The notes below the pieces were generated by a model, which saw only the letters and a list, made by a program, of their open reading frames with translations, did no database searches and was not told the origin of the DNA. Made by a program: the position numbers and the translations under genes. From a virus: DNA of 20,618 nt. Every line of letters starts with the position of its first letter. Within the stretch, counting starts at the first letter, position 1. Below are positions 1 through 6,514 of the stretch, in pieces. The stretch covers positions 1-20,618 of the IMG/VR virus record IMGVR_UViG_3300042863_002170. One strand, 5' to 3'.

Positions 1-1
1 G

Positions 2-124
2 TATCTGCAGATTGCCCAAAAATATCCAGATCGTAGTGTCTGGATTGAAGTGTCCGAAGATGGTGAAAACGGAGCACTTGTCAAGTATGAAACTCACCGG
101 CCCCATCAATCTATCAATATCTAA
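2..124 (+). CDS. C-terminal end of an unrecognised protein (5' truncated by window edge)
   Basis: The frame starting at base 2 is open from the window edge to TAA at 122-124. It gives a 40-residue tail containing YLQIAQKYPDRSVWIEVSED and ending in SINI. The start lies outside the window. The gene is followed after 11 bases by the next start, on the same strand and in the same dense style, so it probably belongs to the same operon. There are too few residues to assign a family. Confidence 0.6.
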   Translation, partial: YLQIAQKYPDRSVWIEVSEDGENGALVKYETHRPHQSINI

Positions 125-135
125 TAGGAGCCATC

Positions 136-363
136 ATGGCCAAATTGTCTTTTAAACCCAACCCCCGTGTGGCTGAGATCTTCAATGATCTGGAAGCGTA
201 TCTGGAATTTTGCCAGGACTACGGATATCGCTACAATGAAAGCGACCTCTACAACTTCAAGAGTTATGCCTGGCAACAGTTCAACAAGTGGCACCAAGGC
301 AAGAATGCCAGAAACATGTGGCACGAGGACACTCGTCGACTCGCAGGATTTCGCCCAGCATGA
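136..363 (+). CDS. small conserved phage-type protein, unknown function
   Basis: A 75-residue protein starting MAKLSFKPNP. It is rich in aromatic and charged residues (several YN, FN and KW pairs), with no signal peptide or membrane segment. The ribosome site AGGAG at 126-130 is 5 bases before the ATG, which supports this start. Its TGA overlaps the next ATG (ATGA at 360-363), which implies translational coupling. I do not recognise a domain. The look is that of the small accessory proteins of T4-like phages. Confidence 0.75.
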   Translation: MAKLSFKPNPRVAEIFNDLEAYLEFCQDYGYRYNESDLYNFKSYAWQQFNKWHQGKNARNMWHEDTRRLAGFRPA

Positions 364-761
364 GCGGGTCTCGAGAGAAAGATTTGGCAGACTTTGACCT
401 TGAGCGTTTTGTTGACATGTTCGACGAAGCTATGACCAGTCAAGATCCGCGTGTGATGGATGCGCTGCGCGGTCTCATGATGATAGTGCTACTGACTCGT
501 CCTGAAATCAAAACAGAACACAGTCGCAACCATGGACCTCTGAGAAGATTGTTCGAAGACATGAATCATCTAAATAGACGTATGCATGACATGGAAGACA
601 AAGTCAATAACATGGGTCGATCTAGTGATTCGGCTGAAAAATATGCATACACCCATTATCCTGACAAAAAGTATGCCATGACTGCTACACAGGCAATGGC
701 CGCGCAAATTGATCGAGATGTATTGAACCGAGTACAAGGACTAAATGAACGAGAAGATTAA
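360..761 (+). CDS. unknown helical protein with coiled-coil-like region
   Basis: A 133-residue protein starting MSGSREKDLADF. An upstream in-frame ATG at 288 exists, but ATG 360 forms an ATGA overlap with the previous stop and is the more likely start. The N-terminal half looks helical (DLERFVDMFDEAM, then a hydrophobic LRGLMMIVLLT stretch near residues 41-51). The middle (RLFEDMNHLNRRMHDMEDKV) has heptad-like spacing consistent with a coiled coil. The last 17 bases overlap the next gene. No family is recognised. It could be a structural or scaffold-like accessory protein, but nothing proves it. Confidence 0.75.
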   Translation: MSGSREKDLADFDLERFVDMFDEAMTSQDPRVMDALRGLMMIVLLTRPEIKTEHSRNHGPLRRLFEDMNHLNRRMHDMEDKVNNMGRSSDSAEKYAYTHYPDKKYAMTATQAMAAQIDRDVLNRVQGLNERED

Positions 762-1032
762 ACAATTTGCCGAACAGGCTAAAAAATATGCTCTTGATGC
801 TATGATTAAAATCACAGACCGAGAACAAGCATTGAAAGTGTATTCGGAATCTTATGATACAAAGTTCGCCGAGTTGATTGTGACGGAATGCTTGCGGCAG
901 GTTGAAGAACAATACAAACCTGTGTTGGAAGATGAAGTCATGATGAAGGACACGCATTGGGGTGGATATGTCCAATGCGGTGTTGATAGTTATGTGGCCA
1001 TTAGAGAACATTTTTTTGGAGTTGAAGAATGA
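745..1032 (+). CDS. small conserved phage protein, unknown function
   Basis: A 95-residue soluble protein starting MNEKIKQFAEQAKKYALDA. Proteins with the same MNE-hydrophobic-AEQA opening are common as short unknowns in T4-like phages (recollection, not a search). It overlaps the previous gene by 17 bases in another frame, and its TGA overlaps the next ATG (ATGA at 1029-1032). A central acidic stretch (VLEDEVMMKD) is followed by an aromatic, glycine-rich HWGGY segment. No catalytic motif is visible. Confidence 0.75.
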   Translation: MNEKIKQFAEQAKKYALDAMIKITDREQALKVYSESYDTKFAELIVTECLRQVEEQYKPVLEDEVMMKDTHWGGYVQCGVDSYVAIREHFFGVEE

Positions 1033-2231
1033 GAAAACTATTTTATTGTGGTTTGGAGTCGTATGAAGCAAGGTACACTCTACAACTCACAGAGTGGAAC
1101 CGTCGTGTGTTTGATCGTCGCGGCCTTGATGTGGTATATGTGCCTGGCGAAACCCTAGACAACAGCAAGAGCATTGTGGTAGGTCAGGTGCTGGACGCAC
1201 ATGGTCGCAGTTATTTTGGCATGAGCCAAATGATGAATCTGGTTCGAATGATGCGTGAAGGCGAAGTCACCAGTGAAGATGTGATCTACTTTGAAGACAT
1301 GTTCCAACCAGGCATTGAGAGTTTGCCATACATCATGGACCAAATTCCCGCTAACATGCGACCACGTGTGTATGTACGTTGTTTGGCACAGGCAATTGAT
1401 CCTGATGACTTTGTTCATGTATGGGGCATGGAAAAGTGGATGGGCTTGTATGAAAAAATGGTCAATGAGTTTGTGACCGGTGTGCTTGCTACCAACGAAG
1501 AAATGGTTGCTCACATGCGTATTGCAGGTTGGACTGCTCCTATCTACAACATCTCAGGCTTAGCATTTGGCAAGGCTGAAGTTCTGGAACGCATTGGTGG
1601 TGCAGAAAAAGTCCGACCATTTGAAGAACGCAAGCGGCGTGTGGGCTTTGCAGCACGTTTTGATCAAGAAAAGCAGCCGGGCTTCTTCATGGATCTGATT
1701 GAGATGTATGGTGAACTTACTAACGAGCCTTGTGAGTTTGCCATCTACTCCGGCGGCGCATTGCGCAGCAACAATCCTGAATTTGTGACCCGTGCTAGAC
1801 GAATGGAAGCAGCCGGCAAGTTAAAAATCTACGACAACATCACAAAAAATGATTACTACTCTCACCTTAATGATACTCGTGTGCTGTTTAATTGCGCCCT
1901 GCAAGATTGGGTTTCCAACACAGTCAGTGAAGCAGATACTCTTGGCTGTAATGTTCTATACCCTGCTTATAGGTCTTTCCCTGAAACTTTTTCTAATGAC
2001 CCTAACAGGCTCTATGTTCCTTGGAGCATAGATGATGCTTATCACAAGATGCAGAACTTGTTGCGTGAACCACATCACAACATGGGCTTGATCAGTAACT
2101 GGAACAACGGCACAGTTGATCGCGTAATCGATATCATTGAAGGCCATGGTGAACAATGGAATCGTGCTGGCAATCGATATCGTGATCATGTGGCACAAGA
2201 CAAATATCATGTGAGAAAGATTGAATCATGA
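1029..2231 (+). CDS. GT-B type glycosyltransferase (family GT4-like)
   Basis: A 400-residue protein that likely transfers a sugar from a nucleotide-sugar donor in the cytoplasm. The N-terminal half is a Rossmann-like acceptor domain ending in an ATNEEM segment near residues 156-161, the usual place where GT-B enzymes recognise the target. The C-terminal half starts with VGFAARFDQEKQPGFFMDLI near residues 205-224, the classical G-x-hydrophobic-x-R-x2-x-K-x3-x-hydrophobic donor-domain opening. It then has FAIYSGG and VLFNCALQDWVSNTVSEADTLGCNVLYP, which resembles the GT4 segment with an acidic residue contacting the donor (here SEAD). The start overlaps the upstream stop (ATGA), and the stop overlaps the start of the epimerase gene. 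The donor and acceptor are unknown. Confidence 0.75.
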   Translation: MRKLFYCGLESYEARYTLQLTEWNRRVFDRRGLDVVYVPGETLDNSKSIVVGQVLDAHGRSYFGMSQMMNLVRMMREGEVTSEDVIYFEDMFQPGIESLPYIMDQIPANMRPRVYVRCLAQAIDPDDFVHVWGMEKWMGLYEKMVNEFVTGVLATNEEMVAHMRIAGWTAPIYNISGLAFGKAEVLERIGGAEKVRPFEERKRRVGFAARFDQEKQPGFFMDLIEMYGELTNEPCEFAIYSGGALRSNNPEFVTRARRMEAAGKLKIYDNITKNDYYSHLNDTRVLFNCALQDWVSNTVSEADTLGCNVLYPAYRSFPETFSNDPNRLYVPWSIDDAYHKMQNLLREPHHNMGLISNWNNGTVDRVIDIIEGHGEQWNRAGNRYRDHVAQDKYHVRKIES

Positions 2232-3172
2232 ACATAGTAATAACAGGTGCAGCCGGTTACATTGGCGGGCAAATTGCCTTACAGCTCAAGGATGCAGGGC
2301 ACGCCATAACAGGGATTGATCGTAGACCCCTGCCAACGCATCTTACAGGTGTTATGGATTTTGTGCAAGCAGACTTTGACTGTAATGAATCCTTCAGGAA
2401 ACTGCTTGATGTCAGGCCAGATGCTGTTGTACACTGTGCTGGTTCCAGCCTGGTTGGCCCCAGCATGAAAACTCCCAGCGACTACTATCACAACAACATG
2501 GCCAGAACCATGCACCTGTTGGACTTTGTGTTGGCAGCCATGCCACAGACTAGAATTATTTTTAGTTCAAGCGCCGCGGTGTACGGTGAGCCAGTTATGG
2601 CTAATTGTCACGAAGTTGATCCCAAAGAACCTATCAGTCCTTATGGCGAAAGCAAGCTGATGATTGACTGGATGCTGGAAGCATACCGACGTGCGTATGG
2701 TCTTGATTATGTCAGCTTTCGTTATTTCAATGCGTGTGGAGCTGATGCTCAAAAGCGACATGGTCAAGAACCTGGTGCTACTCACATTATTGCGCGAGTT
2801 TTAGAATGTTTGCGTGATGACGCTGAGTTCACACTGAATGGCACCAACTATCCCACGCCGGATGGCACCTGCATTCGCGACTATGTACATGTGGAAGACA
2901 TTGCTCGAGCTCATGCTCTTGCTCTAGATCGTGCTGTGCCAGCTGGAGTATATAATCTAGGTTCTGGTACAGGCATCAGCAACCGAGAAATCATTGCTGC
3001 GGCAGAACGCATCACTGGCAAAGAACTAAAAATTATATCCGGTAAACAACGTGACGGTGATCCTCCGTTGTTAACCGCCAGTGCAGGCAAGTTTAATTCA
3101 GTAGCAGATCAGTGGCAACAACATGATCTTGACGCCATGATCGGTCATGCCTGGGCTTGGTATGTTCGATAA
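2228..3172 (+). CDS. galE: NAD-dependent sugar epimerase, UDP-glucose 4-epimerase (GalE)-like
   Basis: A 314-residue extended short-chain dehydrogenase. The NAD-binding GxxGxxG motif is in TGAAGYIGGQIA (residues 6-17). The SSSAAVYGEP segment provides the catalytic Ser region, and Tyr139 and Lys143 form YxxxK in SPYGESK. RYFNACGAD and the C-terminal CIRDYVHVEDIARAH and YNLGSG segments are typical of GalE. The length is slightly below the usual 330-340. It probably interconverts UDP-hexoses and supplies a donor for the flanking glycosyltransferases. It starts inside an ATGA overlap with the glycosyltransferase and overlaps the next gene. GalE and related epimerases cannot be separated by eye, so the exact substrate is open. 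Confidence 0.85.
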   Translation: MNIVITGAAGYIGGQIALQLKDAGHAITGIDRRPLPTHLTGVMDFVQADFDCNESFRKLLDVRPDAVVHCAGSSLVGPSMKTPSDYYHNNMARTMHLLDFVLAAMPQTRIIFSSSAAVYGEPVMANCHEVDPKEPISPYGESKLMIDWMLEAYRRAYGLDYVSFRYFNACGADAQKRHGQEPGATHIIARVLECLRDDAEFTLNGTNYPTPDGTCIRDYVHVEDIARAHALALDRAVPAGVYNLGSGTGISNREIIAAAERITGKELKIISGKQRDGDPPLLTASAGKFNSVADQWQQHDLDAMIGHAWAWYVR

Positions 3173-3749
3173 GATTCTAAAGTTTGAACATGCGCTGGCA
3201 GAGTTCACTGGCGCACCGTATGCAATCATGACTGATTGCTGCACACATGCCATTGAACTTTGTCTACGTTATGATCGGATCCGAAGCTGTAGCTTTACTG
3301 CATTTACCTATCTGAGTGTGGCCATGACCATGCACAAGCTGGGCATCAAATACAGCTTGGAAAATGAAGACTGGACTGGTGAGTATCACATTCATGACAC
3401 TCGAATCTGGGACAGTGCTCGACGACTGGAAAAGAACATGTATCGACCTGGTGCCATGCAGTGTCTGAGTTTTGGCCACGGTAAACCATTACACATTGGC
3501 CGAGGTGGTGCTATCTTGTTGGATGACCCAGCCGCATACAAGACCATGATCCGTCAACGCTATGATGGTCGCGATCTTGATATCACACCCTGGCAAACAC
3601 AACACACATTTCAAGTTGGCTACCACTACAAGCCCACACCCGAAGAAGCTGTTCAGGGTCTCGAACTGTTAAAAGGTATCAAAGAAACCAATCCTGATCC
3701 TGTGCATGTTGTGTATCCAGATTTAAGAAACATTACCATAGTAGATTGA
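3162..3749 (+). CDS. short DegT/DnrJ/EryC1/StrS-type PLP-dependent sugar aminotransferase homologue
   Basis: From ATG 3162 this is a 195-residue protein; an in-frame ATG at 3147 is possible but lies further inside galE. It keeps the fold-I order of sugar aminotransferases. EHALAEFTGAPYAI and DCCTHAIELCL correspond to the cofactor-phosphate segment, and IWDSARRLEK to the aspartate segment. Lys108 in SFGHGKPLHIGRGGAILLDD is the candidate PLP-binding lysine. The family is usually about 370 residues, and the C-terminal small domain is mostly missing here. It is either a minimal phage version or a degenerate enzyme. The product would be an amino-sugar nucleotide, consistent with the upstream galE and glycosyltransferase genes. 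Its stop overlaps the -35 element of the folE promoter. Confidence 0.7.
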   Translation: MFDKILKFEHALAEFTGAPYAIMTDCCTHAIELCLRYDRIRSCSFTAFTYLSVAMTMHKLGIKYSLENEDWTGEYHIHDTRIWDSARRLEKNMYRPGAMQCLSFGHGKPLHIGRGGAILLDDPAAYKTMIRQRYDGRDLDITPWQTQHTFQVGYHYKPTPEEAVQGLELLKGIKETNPDPVHVVYPDLRNITIVD

Positions 3750-3774
3750 CTTTGCGGTCTAAATACTATACAAT
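3746..3774 (+). promoter_or_regulatory. sigma70-type promoter for folE
   Basis: TTGACT (3746-3751), a 17-bp spacer, then TACAAT (3769-3774). Each hexamer is one mismatch from consensus. The predicted start is near 3781, leaving a leader of about 35 bases before folE. The spacer contains CTAAATA (3759-3765), which resembles the late-promoter motif of T4-like phages. The -35 overlaps the stop of the upstream gene. Confidence 0.6.
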
Positions 3775-3815
3775 TAACAAAACGCAATCCACTGCGTCAA
3801 CATCGGAGAACATAA

Positions 3816-4655
3816 TTGACAAAAGAATTTGTACCAGAAAAAATATTACGCAACACAGCCAAATTTGCGCCAGATACACTACTACATCCTGTAGCCGAAT
3901 CAAAAACACATAACAATATCATTGCAGGTGCAGAGCAACAAGGCGATGACGATAAAGATTATAAAGAAGCATACCTAGGTGATCATCTTCGCTTCAAGAT
4001 GAAACGTGAAGGCAAACGTTTCTGGGCAGGCGATAACATCAGCGAATATGTCACAGAAGAAAATAAAGAACGCTTGATCGACGAAGCAGCCGAAGCATTT
4101 GAAACAGTGCTGGATCGACTGCTTATTGATCGAGAAACAGATCCCAACTCAAAAGGCACAGCAAGGCGCCTGGCCAAAATGTATTTTAAGGAGATCATGG
4201 AAGGTAGATATGAACCAGCACCAGACGCAACAGCGTTCCCAAATGATAGTGAAGACCGTTATGAAGGTATGCTTGTTGTTCGAAGCGAGCTTCGTTCTAT
4301 GTGTAGCCATCATCATCAACCCGTTAGCGGCGTTGCTTACATTGGTATTATTGCTGCTAATAAACTTATTGGTCTGTCTAAGTATACTCGCATTGCTCAG
4401 TGGTGTGCTCGCCGGGGCACACTTCAAGAAGAACTGTGTAATGACATTGCCCGAGAAATCTCCAAAGCTACCGACAGTGAAAACGTAGCAGTGTATATTC
4501 AGGCCACACATGGCTGCTGTGAGAATCGCGGCATCATGGCACATTCAAGTCTAACACAGACCACAGTGCTCAAAGGCGCATTCAAGGAAGACCAAGGTGT
4601 CAAGAAAGAATTCTTTGACAATATCAAACTACAACAGGACTTTGCACCACGATGA
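3816..4655 (+). CDS. folE: GTP cyclohydrolase I (FolE), first step of 7-deazaguanine synthesis
   Basis: A 279-residue enzyme converting GTP to dihydroneopterin triphosphate. It starts with TTG at 3816, preceded by a GGAGA ribosome site at 3805-3809. The catalytic domain carries SMCSHHHQPVSGVAYIG, with Cys163 and His166 matching the E. coli zinc ligands Cys110 and His113. It also carries GLSKYTRIAQWCARR and THGCCENRGI, with Cys234 matching Cys181. The N-terminal extension of about 70 residues is longer than in E. coli (222 residues). The gene has its own promoter and shares an ATGA with the HIT gene. With queD and queE in the window, the product most likely feeds preQ0 synthesis rather than folate. 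Confidence 0.93.
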   Translation: MTKEFVPEKILRNTAKFAPDTLLHPVAESKTHNNIIAGAEQQGDDDKDYKEAYLGDHLRFKMKREGKRFWAGDNISEYVTEENKERLIDEAAEAFETVLDRLLIDRETDPNSKGTARRLAKMYFKEIMEGRYEPAPDATAFPNDSEDRYEGMLVVRSELRSMCSHHHQPVSGVAYIGIIAANKLIGLSKYTRIAQWCARRGTLQEELCNDIAREISKATDSENVAVYIQATHGCCENRGIMAHSSLTQTTVLKGAFKEDQGVKKEFFDNIKLQQDFAPR

Positions 4656-5047
4656 CTGATTTAGAACAAGCAATGCAGGACAAAATTGCTCCCTGGAACT
4701 TGGAAGTCTCTGAGTTAACAGATTTTCATGTGGCTGTGTTTCAGGATCGATATCCGGTGACTCCGGGTCACTTGTTGTTTGTACCCAAATACAATACTGC
4801 GGGAGTGATCCAGGATTGTTTTGAATCTGCCATGGCCGAAGGCAACCGAATGGTCGCAGCCGGCGAATGCGATGCATTCAACGTGGGTATGAACTCGGGT
4901 GCTGCTGCTGGACAAACAGTGATGTATCCGCATATACATCTGATTCCCAGGCGTACAGGCGACTGCACAGATCCTGTGGGCGGTGTGCGTGGTGTTATTG
5001 CAGGCCAGGCCAACTACAAACAACCCGGCTATCAACAGCCGTCATAA
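4652..5047 (+). CDS. HIT-family (histidine triad) nucleotide hydrolase/transferase-like protein
   Basis: A 131-residue protein of normal HIT length. It has the family order: FQDRYPVTPGHLLFVPK near the N-terminus, NVGMNSGAAAGQTV before the active site, then PHIHLIPRRTGD. The canonical HxHxHxx triad is here YPHIHLI, so the first His is Tyr while the second and third His are kept. This is a variant triad whose activity cannot be assumed. HIT enzymes act on nucleoside phosphates such as AMP conjugates or Ap4A. The gene starts inside folE (ATGA at 4652-4655), so it is translationally coupled to folE. A nucleotide-related role beside the pathway is an inference. Confidence 0.85.
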   Translation: MTDLEQAMQDKIAPWNLEVSELTDFHVAVFQDRYPVTPGHLLFVPKYNTAGVIQDCFESAMAEGNRMVAAGECDAFNVGMNSGAAAGQTVMYPHIHLIPRRTGDCTDPVGGVRGVIAGQANYKQPGYQQPS

Positions 5048-5080
5048 GTAATGATCAAGCGGTCTTGGTGTCATTCCCGC

Positions 5081-5109
5081 TTTACAAACTCTGCCACCTA
5101 TGCTATAAT
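5081..5109 (+). promoter_or_regulatory. sigma70-type promoter for queD
   Basis: TTTACA (5081-5086), a 17-bp spacer and a perfect TATAAT (5104-5109), preceded by TG at 5101-5102 (extended -10). The start is predicted near 5116, so the mRNA would begin almost at the ribosome site AGGAG (5115-5119) upstream of ATG 5126. Confidence 0.7.
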
Positions 5110-5125
5110 CACATAGGAGAAAAAC

Positions 5126-5677
5126 ATGGCAAACTCATCAGCTGACTTAATCCGTCACTTCGAAGAAAACTTACAAAACACTAGACCAGTGAACTATAGG
5201 TACACCAGCACCAAAGAGTATCACGATTCTTTTCCCTGCGCTTATCGTCAATGGCGTGCTGATAGTCACTGTAATCTAATACACGGCTACAGTTTCAACA
5301 TGAAGTTTTACTTTGGTACCAATGATCTAGATGCTCGTAACTGGGCTGCTGACTACGGCGGACTTAAAGAACTCAAAGGTGTACTGGAAAGTCAATTTGA
5401 TCACACCTTGCTGGTGGCCGAAGACGATCCTGAACTGGCCTTTTACAAAGAGATGGAACGGCGCAAGTTGGCCAAACTGACCATCCTACCCAAACTGGGC
5501 TGTGAAGGTCTAGCTGATCAGTTGTACAAATATGTGAATGGCGTTTACATTCCCGACATGTGGGGCCAAGCTGAATCCAAACGCCTGTGGTGCTATCGTG
5601 TGGAAGTTCGCGAGACACAAAGCAACATGGCTTTCCGAGAAGGACATCGTGAGTGGAATGAAGATTTATTTGAATAA
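5126..5677 (+). CDS. queD: 6-carboxy-5,6,7,8-tetrahydropterin synthase (QueD)-like protein
   Basis: A 183-residue protein of the T-fold PTPS/QueD family. The pathway step is dihydroneopterin triphosphate to 6-carboxytetrahydropterin. The catalytic Cys49 (SHCNLIHGYSF), Asp92-His93 (QFDHTLLV) and Glu127 (GCEGLADQLYKYV) are all present, as is the VEVRET strand. Aligned to E. coli QueD, two of three zinc-ligand positions differ: FEAAHR is FPCAYR (Tyr40) and LHGHSF is IHGYSF (Tyr55), with only His53 kept. The start is fixed by AGGAG six bases upstream. Its own strong promoter sets it apart from the upstream HIT gene. It is longer than E. coli QueD (about 120 residues). Confidence 0.88.
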   Translation: MANSSADLIRHFEENLQNTRPVNYRYTSTKEYHDSFPCAYRQWRADSHCNLIHGYSFNMKFYFGTNDLDARNWAADYGGLKELKGVLESQFDHTLLVAEDDPELAFYKEMERRKLAKLTILPKLGCEGLADQLYKYVNGVYIPDMWGQAESKRLWCYRVEVRETQSNMAFREGHREWNEDLFE

Positions 5678-5686
5678 GAGGACATG

Positions 5687-6511
5687 ATGGATTTCAAGTA
5701 TGATATTGCAATGCTGCTGGCCACCCGTGGCAGAACAGAAAGTCTAGGTCGTAGTATTCGTAGCCTGGTTGAGCAAGCTGAAAATATTGAACGAGTGCAA
5801 CTTATGTTTGCATTTGATCGAGATGACGATGTTGGCACCACGTACTTTGCAACAGATCTGCAACCTTGGCTGGATGTAAGAGACATTGCATATACTGCAA
5901 TGAAGTTTGATCGTATGGGCTATATTGGTCTGCACAAATACAACAACGCCATGGCAGCACAAACCAGTGCCAAGTGGTTGTGTATCTGGAATGACGATGC
6001 TGTGATGGAGACTCAGGGTTGGGACACCGAGATCATGAAGTATGACGGTGAGTTCAAGCTGCTGAGCTATTGTACTCACAATCTACATCCATACAGCATT
6101 TTTCCTATTGTGCCGCGAAAATGGTATGATCTGCTGGGCTACATCAGTCCGCATCCCACACAAGACGGATGGGTTAGTCAACAGGCATATATGTTGGATA
6201 TCTACGAGCGTATTGCTGTGGATGTGCTGCACGACAGATATGATCTAACAGGCAACAACAACGACGAAACATTTCGCAATCGCCCCATGCTGGAAGGCAA
6301 ACCAGACGATCCTAGAGATTTTCACAGCAAACAAATGTTGGAATTACGGCACCGAGACTCGGCCAAACTGGCTACATACATGCGGTCCATTGGAATGAGC
6401 ACAGTGTTCTTTGAAAATGTTTTCAAAGGCACACAAGATCCCTGGGAAAAGCTGGCCAAAAACGATGTCAACAAACTTATGGTTCAGTTTGCCAATCCGC
6501 ATAGTAAATAA
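5687..6511 (+). CDS. GT-A type glycosyltransferase (family 2-like)
   Basis: A 274-residue protein opening MDFKYDIAMLLATRGRTESLGRS, the usual beta1 and R-x-R/K start of GT2-like enzymes. It is followed by VQLMFAFDRDDD and an acidic metal-site candidate in WLCIWNDDAVM (DxD-like NDD). A second ATG lies at 5684. ATG 5687 is preferred because the GAGGA site at 5678-5682 is too close to 5684. There is no membrane segment, so it likely acts in the cytoplasm. It sits between queD and the radical SAM gene with 3-9 base gaps, so it is probably co-transcribed from the queD promoter. The acceptor (virion protein, host glycan or modified base) is not indicated. Confidence 0.75.
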   Translation: MDFKYDIAMLLATRGRTESLGRSIRSLVEQAENIERVQLMFAFDRDDDVGTTYFATDLQPWLDVRDIAYTAMKFDRMGYIGLHKYNNAMAAQTSAKWLCIWNDDAVMETQGWDTEIMKYDGEFKLLSYCTHNLHPYSIFPIVPRKWYDLLGYISPHPTQDGWVSQQAYMLDIYERIAVDVLHDRYDLTGNNNDETFRNRPMLEGKPDDPRDFHSKQMLELRHRDSAKLATYMRSIGMSTVFFENVFKGTQDPWEKLAKNDVNKLMVQFANPHSK

Positions 6512-6514
6512 TCA

